A stretch of DNA of 64,000 nt from Nicotiana tabacum (lineage: Eukaryota > Streptophyta > Magnoliopsida > Solanales > Solanaceae). This document shows positions 31,601 through 41,445 of this stretch, piece after piece. The stretch spans positions 69,817,026-69,881,025 of the forward strand of contig NC_134096.1 in NCBI RefSeq assembly GCF_000715075.1. Direction: 5' to 3'. The notes beneath the pieces are model-generated. The model worked only from the letters and a program-made list of their open reading frames with translations. It was not told where the DNA came from and searched no databases. The translations under genes and the position numbers were made by a program. Within the stretch, counting starts at the first letter, position 1. Every line of letters starts with the position of its first letter.

Positions 31601-33162
31601 TCTTAATCTCTCTGGCTGTTCAAAACTCGAGACATTGCCCGAAACTCTTGGCCAATTGGAAACTTTGGAAGAAGTCCTTGTGGATGGAACTGCAATTACC
31701 AAGCTACCATCAACTATCTCCAAAATGGGGAACTTGAAAATCCTTTCTTTCAGTGGATGCAAGAATATTAAAAAGGATACGTCATTTGGAGTGGCAAGTT
31801 TAAGCAAGTTCACTTCAATGACAAATGTCAAGAATCTTATGAAACGATCAGATGCTGAGAGAAAGAAGCCACAAACAGCACGGCCATCCTTATCTGGTTT
31901 GCGTTACTTGAAGAAATTAGACCTCAGTGACTCTGATTTGGTAGATGAAGTTGCTACTGATGTTTGGCACTTGGCCTCATTGGAGGAGTTAAATTTGAGC
32001 CGAAATAATTTTGTGCAATGTCCTTCAAAAATATCTGGACTCCCGGGATTCAAAGTCCTGAAATTGGAAGAATGCAAGAGACTTGAAGTACTGCCTGATC
32101 TTCCATTGAGTATTGCTGTGATAGAGGCAAACGAGTGCCCGGCCCTACACACTCTTGGAAATCTTTCAACCCGACATGCATTCTTAAGGAAGGTTTCCTT
32201 TTCCAATTGTCACAAATTGCATGAACAAAGCAAGAAAACTGGCATTTTTGCTGTGGATTTGTTGTTGGAACTGCTACTTCAGGTACGCACGCCTCTCCAT
32301 GCTGTTTTTCAGCATATATGCTTACACTATATATTCCACATTTATGTATCTGTTACTCCGTTTACCCGACATGTAGTGTTGGAATTATATGATATAAAGC
32401 ACCAAGCAACAGAAATACCATAATGACAATATTCACTGTCACTTGGATTTTGTGCAACAGGGGCACTCCATCATATATGGTCGCTTCAGTATACTGATTG
32501 CTGGAGGAAAAATTCCCGTGTGGTTTGATCATCAGAAAGTAGGCGGTTCTATCTCAGTGCAGCTACCTTCAGATTGGCAAGATAACATTGTGGGAATTGC
32601 AGTGTGTTTCGTTTTGGACAGTTTTATTCCGAAGTCAAAACTAGGTGTTACTTTCAAGTTGGTTAGCCCAGACCACAGAGAATACACTTCTGAAAATGCA
32701 CCTTCTGCTGCTTCAAAGATGGGAGAAGTGTACGATTCTGATCACGTGTGGATAACTTATATCTCTTTCAATCTTTTTCGTCTCCTCTTCCCTGATTTCA
32801 CAACTGAAGATTGGTCTAAAGTTTGTGGTAGTCTTTCAATTAGAATAAGGCAGGATCCGTGGACAAAGGTAAGGAGGTGTGGAATTCAGCTTGTTTACAA
32901 ACAAGATTTGAGCACATTGGCAGCTGAACGTGCAGGGGTTAATAAAGATTCAGCTGGGAGCAAAGAATTAGTGGTGTATGAAGGAGGAGGTAAAGAAAGT
33001 AAAGAAGAAGCTGTGATCAAAGAGGATATTGCTGCACTTATGGCTGGTGTTACTGAATTGAATTGGGATGTTGACCCCATTGAGCAAGATACCACTCAGC
33101 TCATGAATTTGAGGAAATCAATTGCCTATAAAATTCAAAAGACTCTCTCTTTTGAATGCTAG
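22645..33162 (+). CDS. TIR-NB-LRR immune receptor (TNL, tobacco N-like), five exons, intact
   Basis: Exons I infer: 22645-23171, 29202-30288, 30465-30740, 31158-32282 and 32461-33162, all with GT-AG borders and a continuous frame of 1238 codons. Residues 28-165 are a TIR domain (YDVFLSFRGEDTR; WCLEEL holds the conserved NADase Glu). Residues 177-538 are NB-ARC: P-loop GMGGIGKST (233-241), LDDVD (311-315), GSRIIITTR, GLPLAL (397-402), MHD (500-502). Exons 3-4 give the leucine-rich repeats, with about 20-24-residue units such as LEKLNLSNCKNL. Exon 5 (1006-1238) begins with a C-terminal jelly-roll/Ig-like domain (IPVWFDHQ) and ends in an acidic, Lys-rich tail. Such receptors detect pathogen effectors in the cytoplasm or nucleus and signal by NAD cleavage through EDS1. 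The exon layout matches the N gene. No stop, frameshift or lost motif was seen; the specificity is unknown. Confidence 0.93.
24167..24531. mobile_element. MITE with GCGTTTGGCCATA ends and an internal 55-bp duplication
   Basis: The left end GCGTTTGGCCATAAGAATTA mirrors the right end, which reads GAGCCCATTTGGACATAAC on the minus strand. A 55-bp unit starting ATTTTGGGTTG and ending TTTTGAAAAAT is present twice in tandem (24271-24325 and 24326-24380). Same family as 10605-10884. Confidence 0.65.
25670..28307 (-). mobile_element. Solo LTR, minus orientation, TSD TTATT
   Basis: On the minus strand it begins TGTAAAG followed by a run of C and ends GGGTCATGACA, in TG...CA form. A perfect 5-bp TSD TTATT stands at 25665-25669 and 28308-28312. 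No internal retrotransposon sequence or second LTR is present. The TGTCATGACCC end matches the long LTRs at 34094 and 62692, which I think belong to a Tekay/Del-like chromovirus family. The open frame at 27764-28012 is within this LTR and not a gene. Confidence 0.85.
26153..26750. repeat. Tandem duplication of about 298 bp inside the solo LTR
   Basis: Copies start ATCCTCCCACTAAAGCT at 26153 and 26451, and each ends with ATGATCGGTATGGTGGACG. The copies differ by small indels (for example a missing TCTAAAAGCTTT in the second) and a few substitutions. Confidence 0.9.
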
Positions 33163-34093
33163 CTTCTGTCCATCAGCAGTTGTTGGTTGATGGTTCTTGC
33201 TCATGATTGGCAACTTACGTTGGTTTGTTGGTTTGTTTGTTTGTGGCTTGAGTTTGCTAATGAAACTAAGAGAGTAAGTGTCTATTGGCTTTATTTTGTT
33301 GAATTGATTGGCTTGTTGTACCATAAGAAAAGAAGGGAACAAATCTAAGTTTCAAGCGTTGTAGTTTTCTTATGTTTGGTTTGTATCTTAATTAGTGTGC
33401 TTTTTGTGGGGTTTTATATATGGACCTAAATGTAATTGTGTCTACTTGTATAAATTGAAGAGTGCTGCTTGTATTTTGTTAAAAGCTCTAGTGAATTGGA
33501 TTTATAGTTTATTATTATTATATAAAATAGCATGAAATCCCATAATTACACGAACTAATAGAATGTGCCTCAAGGGTGTGTTAGGTAGGAAGGAAAATAT
33601 TTCCATTCATACCAAACACACCCCAAATTAAAATTAACTAGCCTGTAAGGGGTGTAGTTTTCCAGTGTCGAAGGCAAAATTTTGCCACTTGTATCTACAA
33701 AAAATTTCCTAATTAAAGCACACGCTAATTTAGGACAGATCACAGGTAAAAAAAAATATTTTTCGGGCATGCATCAAGTACTACACAAGCTAAAAATCAA
33801 TAATCTTAATAACAAAAGAATAATATTGAATCCTGTTGACTGTCCAAACATGTTTTCTTGAAGTTTAATATATAAACTATTGAAAGATATTAAAGGAAAA
33901 GAAAAATATACAGTTGTAACATCAAATACTATACCTCATGTGCAAAGGAATTCGCCATTAGACCTTATCCTCTCTTGTCACCCTATAGCAATAGAGTTTG
34001 GCCCAATCTGTACAAAAAGGGAATAATGAGTCAGTTCTTCAAGGCAAAAGGTACAAAGAAGACATACCTTGGCCCAAACTAATTGGGTCCAGT
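33163..34093. other. TNL 3' region and intergenic DNA
   Basis: The 3' UTR follows the TAG at 33160-33162; no single clear AATAAA could be chosen. A small inverted-repeat element lies at about 33572-33625, where GGTGTGTTAGGTA faces TACCAAACACACC around GGAAAATATTTCC. Nothing else was recognised up to the solo LTR. Confidence 0.45.
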
Positions 34094-34286
34094 TGTCACG
34101 CCCCGAACCTGGGCCGGGACGTAACACGACACCCGATGCCTGACTATATGTGACTGAGCGAACCAACTGGCTGGCTAAATCAACATATGATATCATAACA
34201 TACTGAATGCTGAATAAACTAACGCATGTTGATATACTGAAAGTTGGAATGATATAAATCAAGTGCGGAAATACTAATATAAGTCT

Positions 34287-34890
34287 GAAACATAACTTTA
34301 GCCAACATTGCTTGAAATGAAAAGTATGCGACTCTGTCTAACTGTTATTCTAGTCTATGAAGCCTCTAATGAAGTACTGAAAACACTGACTCTCTGTAAA
34401 TACTTAAAGAATGTAAAGTAATGGTAATGCTCAGAAAGAACTGGGGCTCACAAAATAGCTGGTACGAAAATCCTAGCGCTCTGAATCGTCAACCTGTAAA
34501 TCGTTACATGCATCACGAGATGCAGGCCCCGGGCAAAAGGGACATCAGTATATTTGAATTGCACTGGTATGTAAAACAATTGAAAGAAAGAAAGAACTGT
34601 AAATACTGAAACTGAAACTAAACTGATCACTGATTACTGATCACTGATAACTGATAACTGAACTGAGCAAAGGAAGTAAGGATATGAATACTCCCTCTTC
34701 TGAATGATGAACCACCTGTTTATCTGATAAACTACGGCCTCGGGCCCACTATATATGTGCACAAGCTATGGTCTCGGGCCCAAGTATACGTATACATAAC
34801 TACAACCTCAGGCCCAAAATGAATAAAGAATAAACTACGGCCTCAGGCACAAACATGCATAAAGCATAAACTACGGCCCCAGGCCCAAAT
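34287..34890. repeat. 600-bp direct repeat inside the solo LTR, left copy, with minisatellite
   Basis: It shares with 38017-38630 the words CTAATGAAGTACTGAAAA, AGAACTGGGGCTCAC and CCTAGCGCTCTGAATCGTCA. Its end (34730-34890) is an array of about 40-bp units starting AACTACGGCCTCGGGCCCA. Confidence 0.88.
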
Positions 34891-35626
34891 ACAAGTGTTC
34901 AGCATTGACTTGGTATGTCGATTTATAATCACCCAATCAAATCATGCTTTCAAAATAAGCGATACAATCCTATTATAAAGTCCATATTTACCATATCCAC
35001 TCAAGAATATATGTATTATGTGGTAAAATACTAGACTTTTTGCTGCTCGACTTTCACTTGTTGATATTTTAGACACTTAGCTACAAAGTCTGCGACGTTA
35101 TTTTTCATGTTATTCCACCAATAAATATTATTGAGAATGATACATCTTTGGGGAACCTTGGTGGATAGAAGACCTGGAATTATGGCTTCTAATATGATCC
35201 TTCCTCTCTAAGTCCATCTATGTGTGGAACACACTGTCCCTGTTGGTACCTCAAAGTACCATCATCTCCCCCTTGTTCAAAGGTCATCGTCTTATACTTG
35301 TGAATCCTCTCTTTCAGCTGTAACAAGCAGGGATTATCAAATTGTTTCTCCTTCACTTAGGCTACTAAGAAGGAACAAGTCCAGTTCTGGACAACAACTC
35401 CACCATCTTCGGATTCCGAAAGTTGAACTCCTAGCTTGGCTAAGCAGTGAACTTCTTTCACCATAGTTCTCTTGTATGCCTCAATCATGAGCTATACTTC
35501 CCATATTTGCTTATCTTTTTAAGGTACTTCCTGAAAACACTTATACTATTGTTGTGAGCTAAGTCTTTGACCAGTAATCCAAAAATTAGAGTCTCGTGCA
35601 ATGACACTACCCTCGTGACATATAAC

Positions 35627-37362
35627 TAAGTTGTCCAACAGGACGGGCCGTCCCATCTCGGTCCCATCCCGTGTTCCGTCCCGTCCCATTAATTCTAAAC
35701 GGGATGGGCCCATGTTAAACGGGACACAGGATGGGACGGGATGGCCATTTCGTCCCGTTTGTCCTGTCCCGTCCCGTCCCGTCCCGTCCCGTCCTATCCC
35801 GTCCCATCCCGTCCCGCCTATCCCGCGTCCTATTCTTTTTGTGCATTATATACAATAAACTTATAATCCTGCTTTTCAAGGTTTTTCTAAGACCACGGTT
35901 AGAAATGATGTTTTTAAATTTCAAACCGAATATCTTCAGTATATTTTGTTGTGTATTTTTTCACTTATATTGTAAAGTGTCTATAACATCTGATATAGGT
36001 CATAGTCCTAATGGTTGTGATTATTTAACTGTTACATGTTATTGGACTGATCATCACTGGAACATGCAAAAACGTATTATTGGTTATAAATTTGTTAATT
36101 CAAAACACACTGGAGCATATATTGCAACTACTGTTCTACAAATTATTGATTTTTATGGACTCATTGATAAAGTTTTAACTATCACCTTAGATAATACTTC
36201 TGCTAAGTACTAACACAAATGTATCAACTAGCTTAATGAAATGATTACAAAATTAATCCAACTTACGCACCGGCCATTAATGAAATGATTGCAAAATTTA
36301 AAAAGTATTTTTTTCCTATTCCCCAAGTTTATTTAATTTCTACTATACTTAACCCATCTTTAAAATTAAGGGGTGCAAATGGACTTGTTCGTAAAATTTA
36401 TGAGAATTTAGCAATTCAAGAAAATGAACAACCATCTCTCGAAGACTGCCAAGCTAACATATATTCTTATGTTAGATCAATGTTTGATAAATATAAATTT
36501 ATGGAAACAACAGGTGGTGAAACTAGGGAAGAAGAAGAATACACTGAGATACTTAGCACTGGGAGCTATGACGACATAGAACTCATGGAACATCAATCAA
36601 CATTGCCAATTTCAGAACAATGTCCGAGAGAAATTATAGATAAGTTACAACGAAGTTAAGAAATTATAGATAAGTTACAACGAAGTTATATAGGAATTTA
36701 CAAATATTAGTATAATAATTTATAATTGGCTACTAAGAGGCCTAGTTCAAACAGAACCCTCCTAGAAGGTGGCTGCATAGATTAGGTGCTCTTCAAAAGA
36801 ATTATATTTGTATTTGAGATTTGAAAGTTCTATTAATAAAATAAAAAGGCTCTAAGCATTGAATTTTTTTTATGAATTGTCTTACACTCTTACTTAGTTA
36901 CTTAATGGCTTGAAATTATATTAAATAAATTATAACTCTATTATAAATTTATAATTACTAGAATATTTCATTACAAGTCTTTTGTTTTAATATTTTATAA
37001 TTCTTTACTTAGTTTCTTAATTTTTGTTTAATTTTTAAGTTTATTAAATAAGTCAAAAAAACTAGCTGTTGCAAACTTTAAAAACTTAGTCATTGTTAAA
37101 AGAATAGCCGTTGCCAAGTTCAGTGCTTAAATAATTTTTTTTTAAAACGGCACTTAAGGCCCGCGAACTCGTCCCGTCCCGTCTCATCCCGTTTGTTAGC
37201 GGGACGGAATGGGCCTAGCGTCCGTCCCATCCCGTCTCGTCTCGTCCCGTTTGTTAGCGGGATGGGATGGGCCTACCGTTTCATCCCGTTTGTCCCGTCC
37301 TGTTTCGTCCCGTCCTGCCACCGTCCCGGCTAAATGTCGTCCCATCCCGTTGGACAGCCATA
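35627..37362 (+). mobile_element. Deleted hAT transposon with perfect 8-bp TSD CATATAAC
   Basis: TSD CATATAAC stands at 35619-35626 and 37363-37370. Ends are TAAGTTGTCCAAC on the left and TATGGCTGTCCAAC (minus strand) on the right. Both subterminal regions (35640-35830 and 37160-37355) are dense arrays of CCCGT/ACGGG pentamers, the kind of repeated site hAT transposases bind. Two transposase remnants lie between. Confidence 0.92.
35900..36659 (+). pseudogene. hAT transposase, internally deleted
   Basis: The first piece (to about 36213) contains DYLTVTCYWTDHHWNMQKRI and IATTVLQIIDFYGL then KVLTITLDNTSAKY, a match to the RNase H-like catalytic core of plant hAT transposases. The second piece (36285-36659) contains IAKFKKYFFPIPQVYLISTI then LNPSLKL and an acidic stretch. 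Much of the helical insertion domain and the C-terminal dimerisation domain is missing, and stops and frame changes separate the pieces. It is not functional. Confidence 0.85.
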
Positions 37363-38016
37363 CATATAACTGGGCATGATTTTATAGTTTTTATATCCCA
37401 TGCTAACTACTGCGGGTTTCAAATCTCCAACTAGACTTACTGACAATTTCACATCTCCTCCTTAGACCAAAGGTTAAGGTCTTGTATTTACATATCCTTC
37501 CCTTTTGTTGGGACCCGAACAACTTTCCTTATCCTCTATAATTCTTTACACTTTACGTCAATGACGACTCACCTTCTGACTTACTTCTGAGCAATCTTTC
37601 TTACTAAGAAAAAATAAATTACATACATAAACGGAAAGCTAATGTATTCACAACTATCAAACACAATCTTAATGAATTAACTCTGCTCACACCGTCAATC
37701 TTGTCAAAACCTCTTTTCGATAACTCTTAAAGGTTATTATTCTGTAGCTTTCTCTCTTACTGCCTAGCTAATTTTTTTCCTACTGTCATTGTACTTCGGG
37801 TTTAACAAAAACTTTTTGTGTTCTAAATCACGTTTGGTATTTCAGACTGTTACCCACTGACTAGTGTTAACCTAGCTAAGTAAATCAAATCTGACCTCTA
37901 CTAGCTCTGATGAAATTGCTAATTCGCTGTATTTACTCAATACTTACTATTCTTTTACTAACCAACTGCTAAAATCATATTTTCTTGTTCTTCTTTGAAT
38001 AATTAAAGTGATATGA

Positions 38017-38630
38017 AACATAATTGTAGACAACATTGCTTGATATGAAAAGCCTACGACTCTGTCTAACTATTACTCTGGTCTATGAAGCCTCTAATGA
38101 AGTACTGAAAATACTGACTGTCTGTAAATACTGAAAGACTGTAAAGTAATGGCAATTCCCCGAAAGAACTGGGGCTCACTAAATAGCTGGTATGAGAATC
38201 CTAGCGCTCTGAATCGTCAACCTATAAATCGTGATGCAGGCTCTGGGCAAAAGGGATGCCAGTTTGAATTGTACTAGTATGTAAAACAATTGAAAGAAAG
38301 ATATGTAAATACTGAAACTCAAACTGATAACTAATAACTGAAATGATAACTAATAACTGAAATGATAATTGATAACTGAACTGAGCAAAGGAAGTGGATA
38401 TGAATACTTCCTCTTCTGAATGATGAACCACCTATTTATCTGATAAACTACGGCCTCGGGCCCAATATATATGTGCACAAGCGACGGTCTTGGGCCCAAG
38501 TATACGTATACATAATTACGGCCTCAGACCCAAAAATGTAAAAAGCATAAACTACGGCCTCAGGTCCAAACATGCATAAAGCATAAACTACGACCTTAGG
38601 CCCAAACATGTATAAAGTATAAACTACGGG
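38017..38630. repeat. 600-bp direct repeat inside the solo LTR, right copy, with minisatellite
   Basis: Copy of 34287-34890, about 3.73 kb away. Its tandem end (38445-38630) again holds about 40-bp units built on AACTACGGCCTC and GGGCCCA. Confidence 0.88.
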
Positions 38631-39032
38631 AACAACTGGGGCGCAGACTGCATATTGTCCAGTAAAATATGTATAAATCTTTGCACAGAGGTCCGTTAGG
38701 GCTCCATAATATATCATTTGAAAGTTATTTCAAAGGGCTACAACTTTCATGTTTTATGTTTTTCAAATTCTCAATATATTTTCACTAAATTCTGCTAGAA
38801 GACAGACTTTCCATAAACTTAGTCGATTTTATCGAATCTTATGCACCTCACTCTCTGTCTTGATTCCAAAACAACTATTTCCACCATACTCATCCTGATA
38901 GTACTTCATATGTCTAAGATGTCACATTAATACTCATTTAATACATCTACACCTAGTTCGAATTTACAGAGTGTTACACCAGTATATAAGCCCACATCTT
39001 ATCCCACCTTATCTATACAAAACAACCCCTTA

Positions 39033-39247
39033 GGGCTCGTTTGGTACGAGGGATAAGGGATAACTAATCCCTGAAATAAATTTGAGATGAGTTTATCCCA
39101 CATTTGGTTAGGATAAAATTATGGTATAACTAATTCCGGGATTAGTTATACCGGGATTGTAGTATTTTTTATCCCCATGGGAGGGTGGGATAACTAATCC
39201 CGGGATAATTAATCATGGGATAACTTATTTCCCAACCAAATGACCCC
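39033..39247. mobile_element. Tourist-like MITE, copy 2, TSD TTA
   Basis: TTA stands at 39030-39032 and 39248-39250. Ends are GGGCTCGTTTGGTACGAG on the left and GGGGTCATTTGGTTGGG (minus strand) on the right. The interior has inverted ATCCCGGGATTA-type words. The 3-bp TSD fits PIF/Harbinger-derived Tourist elements. Confidence 0.88.
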
Positions 39248-39254
39248 TTAAGGT

Positions 39255-39415
39255 TCTTGGCATTAAACGTATTATATTTCTAAAATTATGAGTTCAAACA
39301 TACTATTTGGTGTAATTTTAGTGAAATTTTTATATATAAATTTATGCTAAATGTCAAAAGTATTGAGTTCAGATGAACTGGGGTTAATATGCCGCATCCA
39401 CCTCTGCCTTGTATG
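39255..39415. repeat. Dispersed repeat of about 200 bp, copy 3
   Basis: It contains TTATATATAAATTTATGCTA-like words, TCAAAAGTATTGAGTTCAGA and the terminal CCGCATCCACCTCTGCC typical of the family at 13261. Confidence 0.5.
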
Positions 39416-40211
39416 AAGATGTGATGATGCACCGTTTCAATATTGGCTTAGTATAATAATAGTAACTTCTTGAGATATTTGATGCCAAATCTCCTAATAT
39501 TAGTATCAAGAAAGTAATCTTTTTCAGGAATTTTTCACATAAAGAAAGAAATGTTAAAAGGATATAATCTCCGTGATAAAAATCAAAGCGAAAATGAAAA
39601 TCTGTGAATGGAATAATAGAAGTGTTATGAGAACGAGAGGCCTTTAAAAAATGAAATCGAGTCAGACATGCATATGGATAAAATCGAATGTCCTTGGCTT
39701 CAACCTCAGTTCTTGACTTCTTGTTATCTATTTATGACCGATGGAAAAGGGAAAAAATGACTAGTAATTGATTTCAAAAAATCAAGCAGAAGAGCCGAAA
39801 CAAAAACAGATCATTTCTCTACACAAAGAAAATGAAACATTTCATTTTGACTTTTTGGCGTATATATATAATTAAAGAGGAAGATAAAAGAAACTTAGCT
39901 AGACTAAATCATTGTCTTGTATAAGGAGCTTTTGATTGAATGCTTCAATTGAACAACCACCCTTGAAAGGGAGAAAATCTTTTGGCAAGTTAGACAATCT
40001 TTTCATTTACTCGTTCGTTCTCCCGTTGAAACAGCTTACTATGTTCACTATAACAAATTAACAATGGTAGCCAAATATGACAACTACCATTTTCTTTTTA
40101 AGAAACAATACTGCTATTAATTTCAACATGATAATGCAACAGAAATAACATGCAGCCGTGGTATATATATACTGAAAGCTAAAAAAATCTGTAGAAGTTA
40201 GCTAGTAGTAA
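39416..40211. other. Intergenic and MYB 3' flank
   Basis: AT-rich DNA without recognised genes or transposon ends. Its right part is the likely 3' UTR of the minus-strand MYB gene; no standard AATAAA was found in it. Confidence 0.4.
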
Positions 40212-41388
40212 TTAACAATCCCATGCAAGTTGATCTATGGAATTTACGTTAGTGTAAATTCCACAAGGCATCAATGCAGAATCCACAAACTCAAAATCAA
40301 AGTTAGAGTTGTCAAATGTAACATTCTCCGCGATTTGTCCATTGTTGTTGAACTCATGATTAACCTTGTAGACTTCTTCTTGACAAATATTTTCCTGAAG
40401 CTGAAGTAGTTGTGCTCCTTCTTGCTGTACTAACTGCATTTCTTCTTGTCCATTGGAGGGACCAATTAATTGCGGTTCAAAGCCTGTAACATCCCACATG
40501 CAATTCTCATTTATAATTCCAAACCCTGATGGACTTAAGGAAGAAGAAGATGACAACAAATTATTGGAAGTACTCTGGTTTTGATATTCAATGGTGGCAA
40601 GGTTTGAGTTTTCCATATTCGTCGTGGTGGGAACGCTAATGGGATTCATATAATTGTAAGTAGTACTGGTCAGTGAGGATTTACATGGTCGATCCCAACT
40701 TGTTTGGGACTGAGGCAGAGTTATTGTTGTTGTAGTAGCAATAGGAGGCAATGCGGCAAGACTTGCTTTGATAATGTCCATGGAAATTACTCCTACTTCT
40801 TTGCTTGATGATAAAGTTTCAATAGTGAAAACAGAGGTGGAATTTGGATAATTAGAAGTCTTGGATTTGCAGCTGTTTTTCATCTTGTTGTTTTGGTGAT
40901 GATTACGAGAGAGGAGGTTGTGGGTGTTTGGATCAAAGCCTTGAGCAATAAGCTTCTTTTTTATGGCAGAATTCCAGAAATTCTTGACTTCATTATCAGT
41001 CCTACCAGGTAAATGTTTGGCTATTTGTGCCCATCTGTTTCCCAAGATTCTATGAACATCAATTATGGTTCTCTCTTCTTGCTCACTAAAACAACCCCTT
41101 TTCAGATCTGGCCTTAAGTAATTTATCCACCTCAGTCTGCAACTTTTTCCACACCTTTGTAATCCTGCACAATAATATAAGAAAACAAATAAGCAAATAA
41201 GCATATATATATTTCATTTAATTCCATTAAGGAAGCTAAAACCAAATATATTAAATACCGGCTAGTTTAGGGACAGAACTCCAGCAGCTATGGCCATGGG
41301 TGGTGATGTGTCTAATGAGTTTTTCATCTTCTTCTGGAGACCAAAGACCCCTCTTTACTTTCTGTTTGCTGCAGCAGTGATGGCCCAT
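40212..41388 (-). CDS. R2R3-MYB transcription factor, two exons
   Basis: Exon 1 is 41388-41259 ([20 protein letters not shown] onwards, 43 codons plus one base). A 94-bp GT-AG intron (41258-41165) completes a Gly codon, and exon 2 is 41164-40212, giving 360 residues. Residues 11-62 are repeat R2 with Trp16, Trp36 and Trp56. Residues 63-114 are R3 with Phe69, Trp88 and Trp107. [20 protein letters not shown] and [13 protein letters not shown] are near-perfect family motifs. The second intron common in plant MYBs (after GNR) is absent. The rest is Ser/Thr/Asn/Gln-rich with an acidic end, as expected for an activation region. The N-terminus resembles MYB26/MYB103/MYB61-type factors for cell walls or anthers, but the subgroup cannot be fixed by eye. 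It is a nuclear DNA-binding protein and looks intact. Confidence 0.92.
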
Positions 41389-41437
41389 TTTGCCTTTTAA
41401 TTTGCCCTAATTCTCACTACTATGAGCTGCAGCTGCA

Positions 41438-41445
41438 TCTATATA
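41438..41445 (-). promoter_or_regulatory. Candidate TATA box of the MYB gene
   Basis: TATATAGA on the minus strand lies about 50 bp upstream of the start codon, which would leave a very short 5' leader. Upstream DNA to 42000 is AT-rich without recognised transposon ends. Confidence 0.5.

Larger units (their letters stand above)
34094..38978 (-). mobile_element. Long solo LTR with perfect TSD CCAGT, split by a hAT element
   Basis: On the minus strand it begins TGTAACACTCTGTAAATTCG and ends CGGGGCGTGACA. The 5-bp CCAGT stands at 34089-34093 and again at 38979-38983, a perfect TSD. No gag, pol or second LTR lies inside. Removing the hAT element (35627-37362 plus one 8-bp TSD) leaves about 3.1 kb of LTR. 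It most likely formed by LTR-LTR recombination of a Tekay/Del-like Gypsy element. Confidence 0.88.

Noticed and set aside
31568..32206. Minus-strand frames under the LRR exon
   Set aside because: They are antisense shadows of leucine-rich repeat coding sequence.
29218..33162. Separate NBS-only and LRR-only genes
   Set aside because: GT-AG borders and phase allow one continuous receptor with the TIR exon at 22645, and the exon layout matches known TNL genes.
35631..35924. Open frames on both strands rich in PSRPVPSRP- and GRDRTGRDG-like repeats
   Set aside because: They only translate the CCCGT/ACGGG subterminal array of the hAT element; similar frames appear on both strands, which is a sign of simple repeats.
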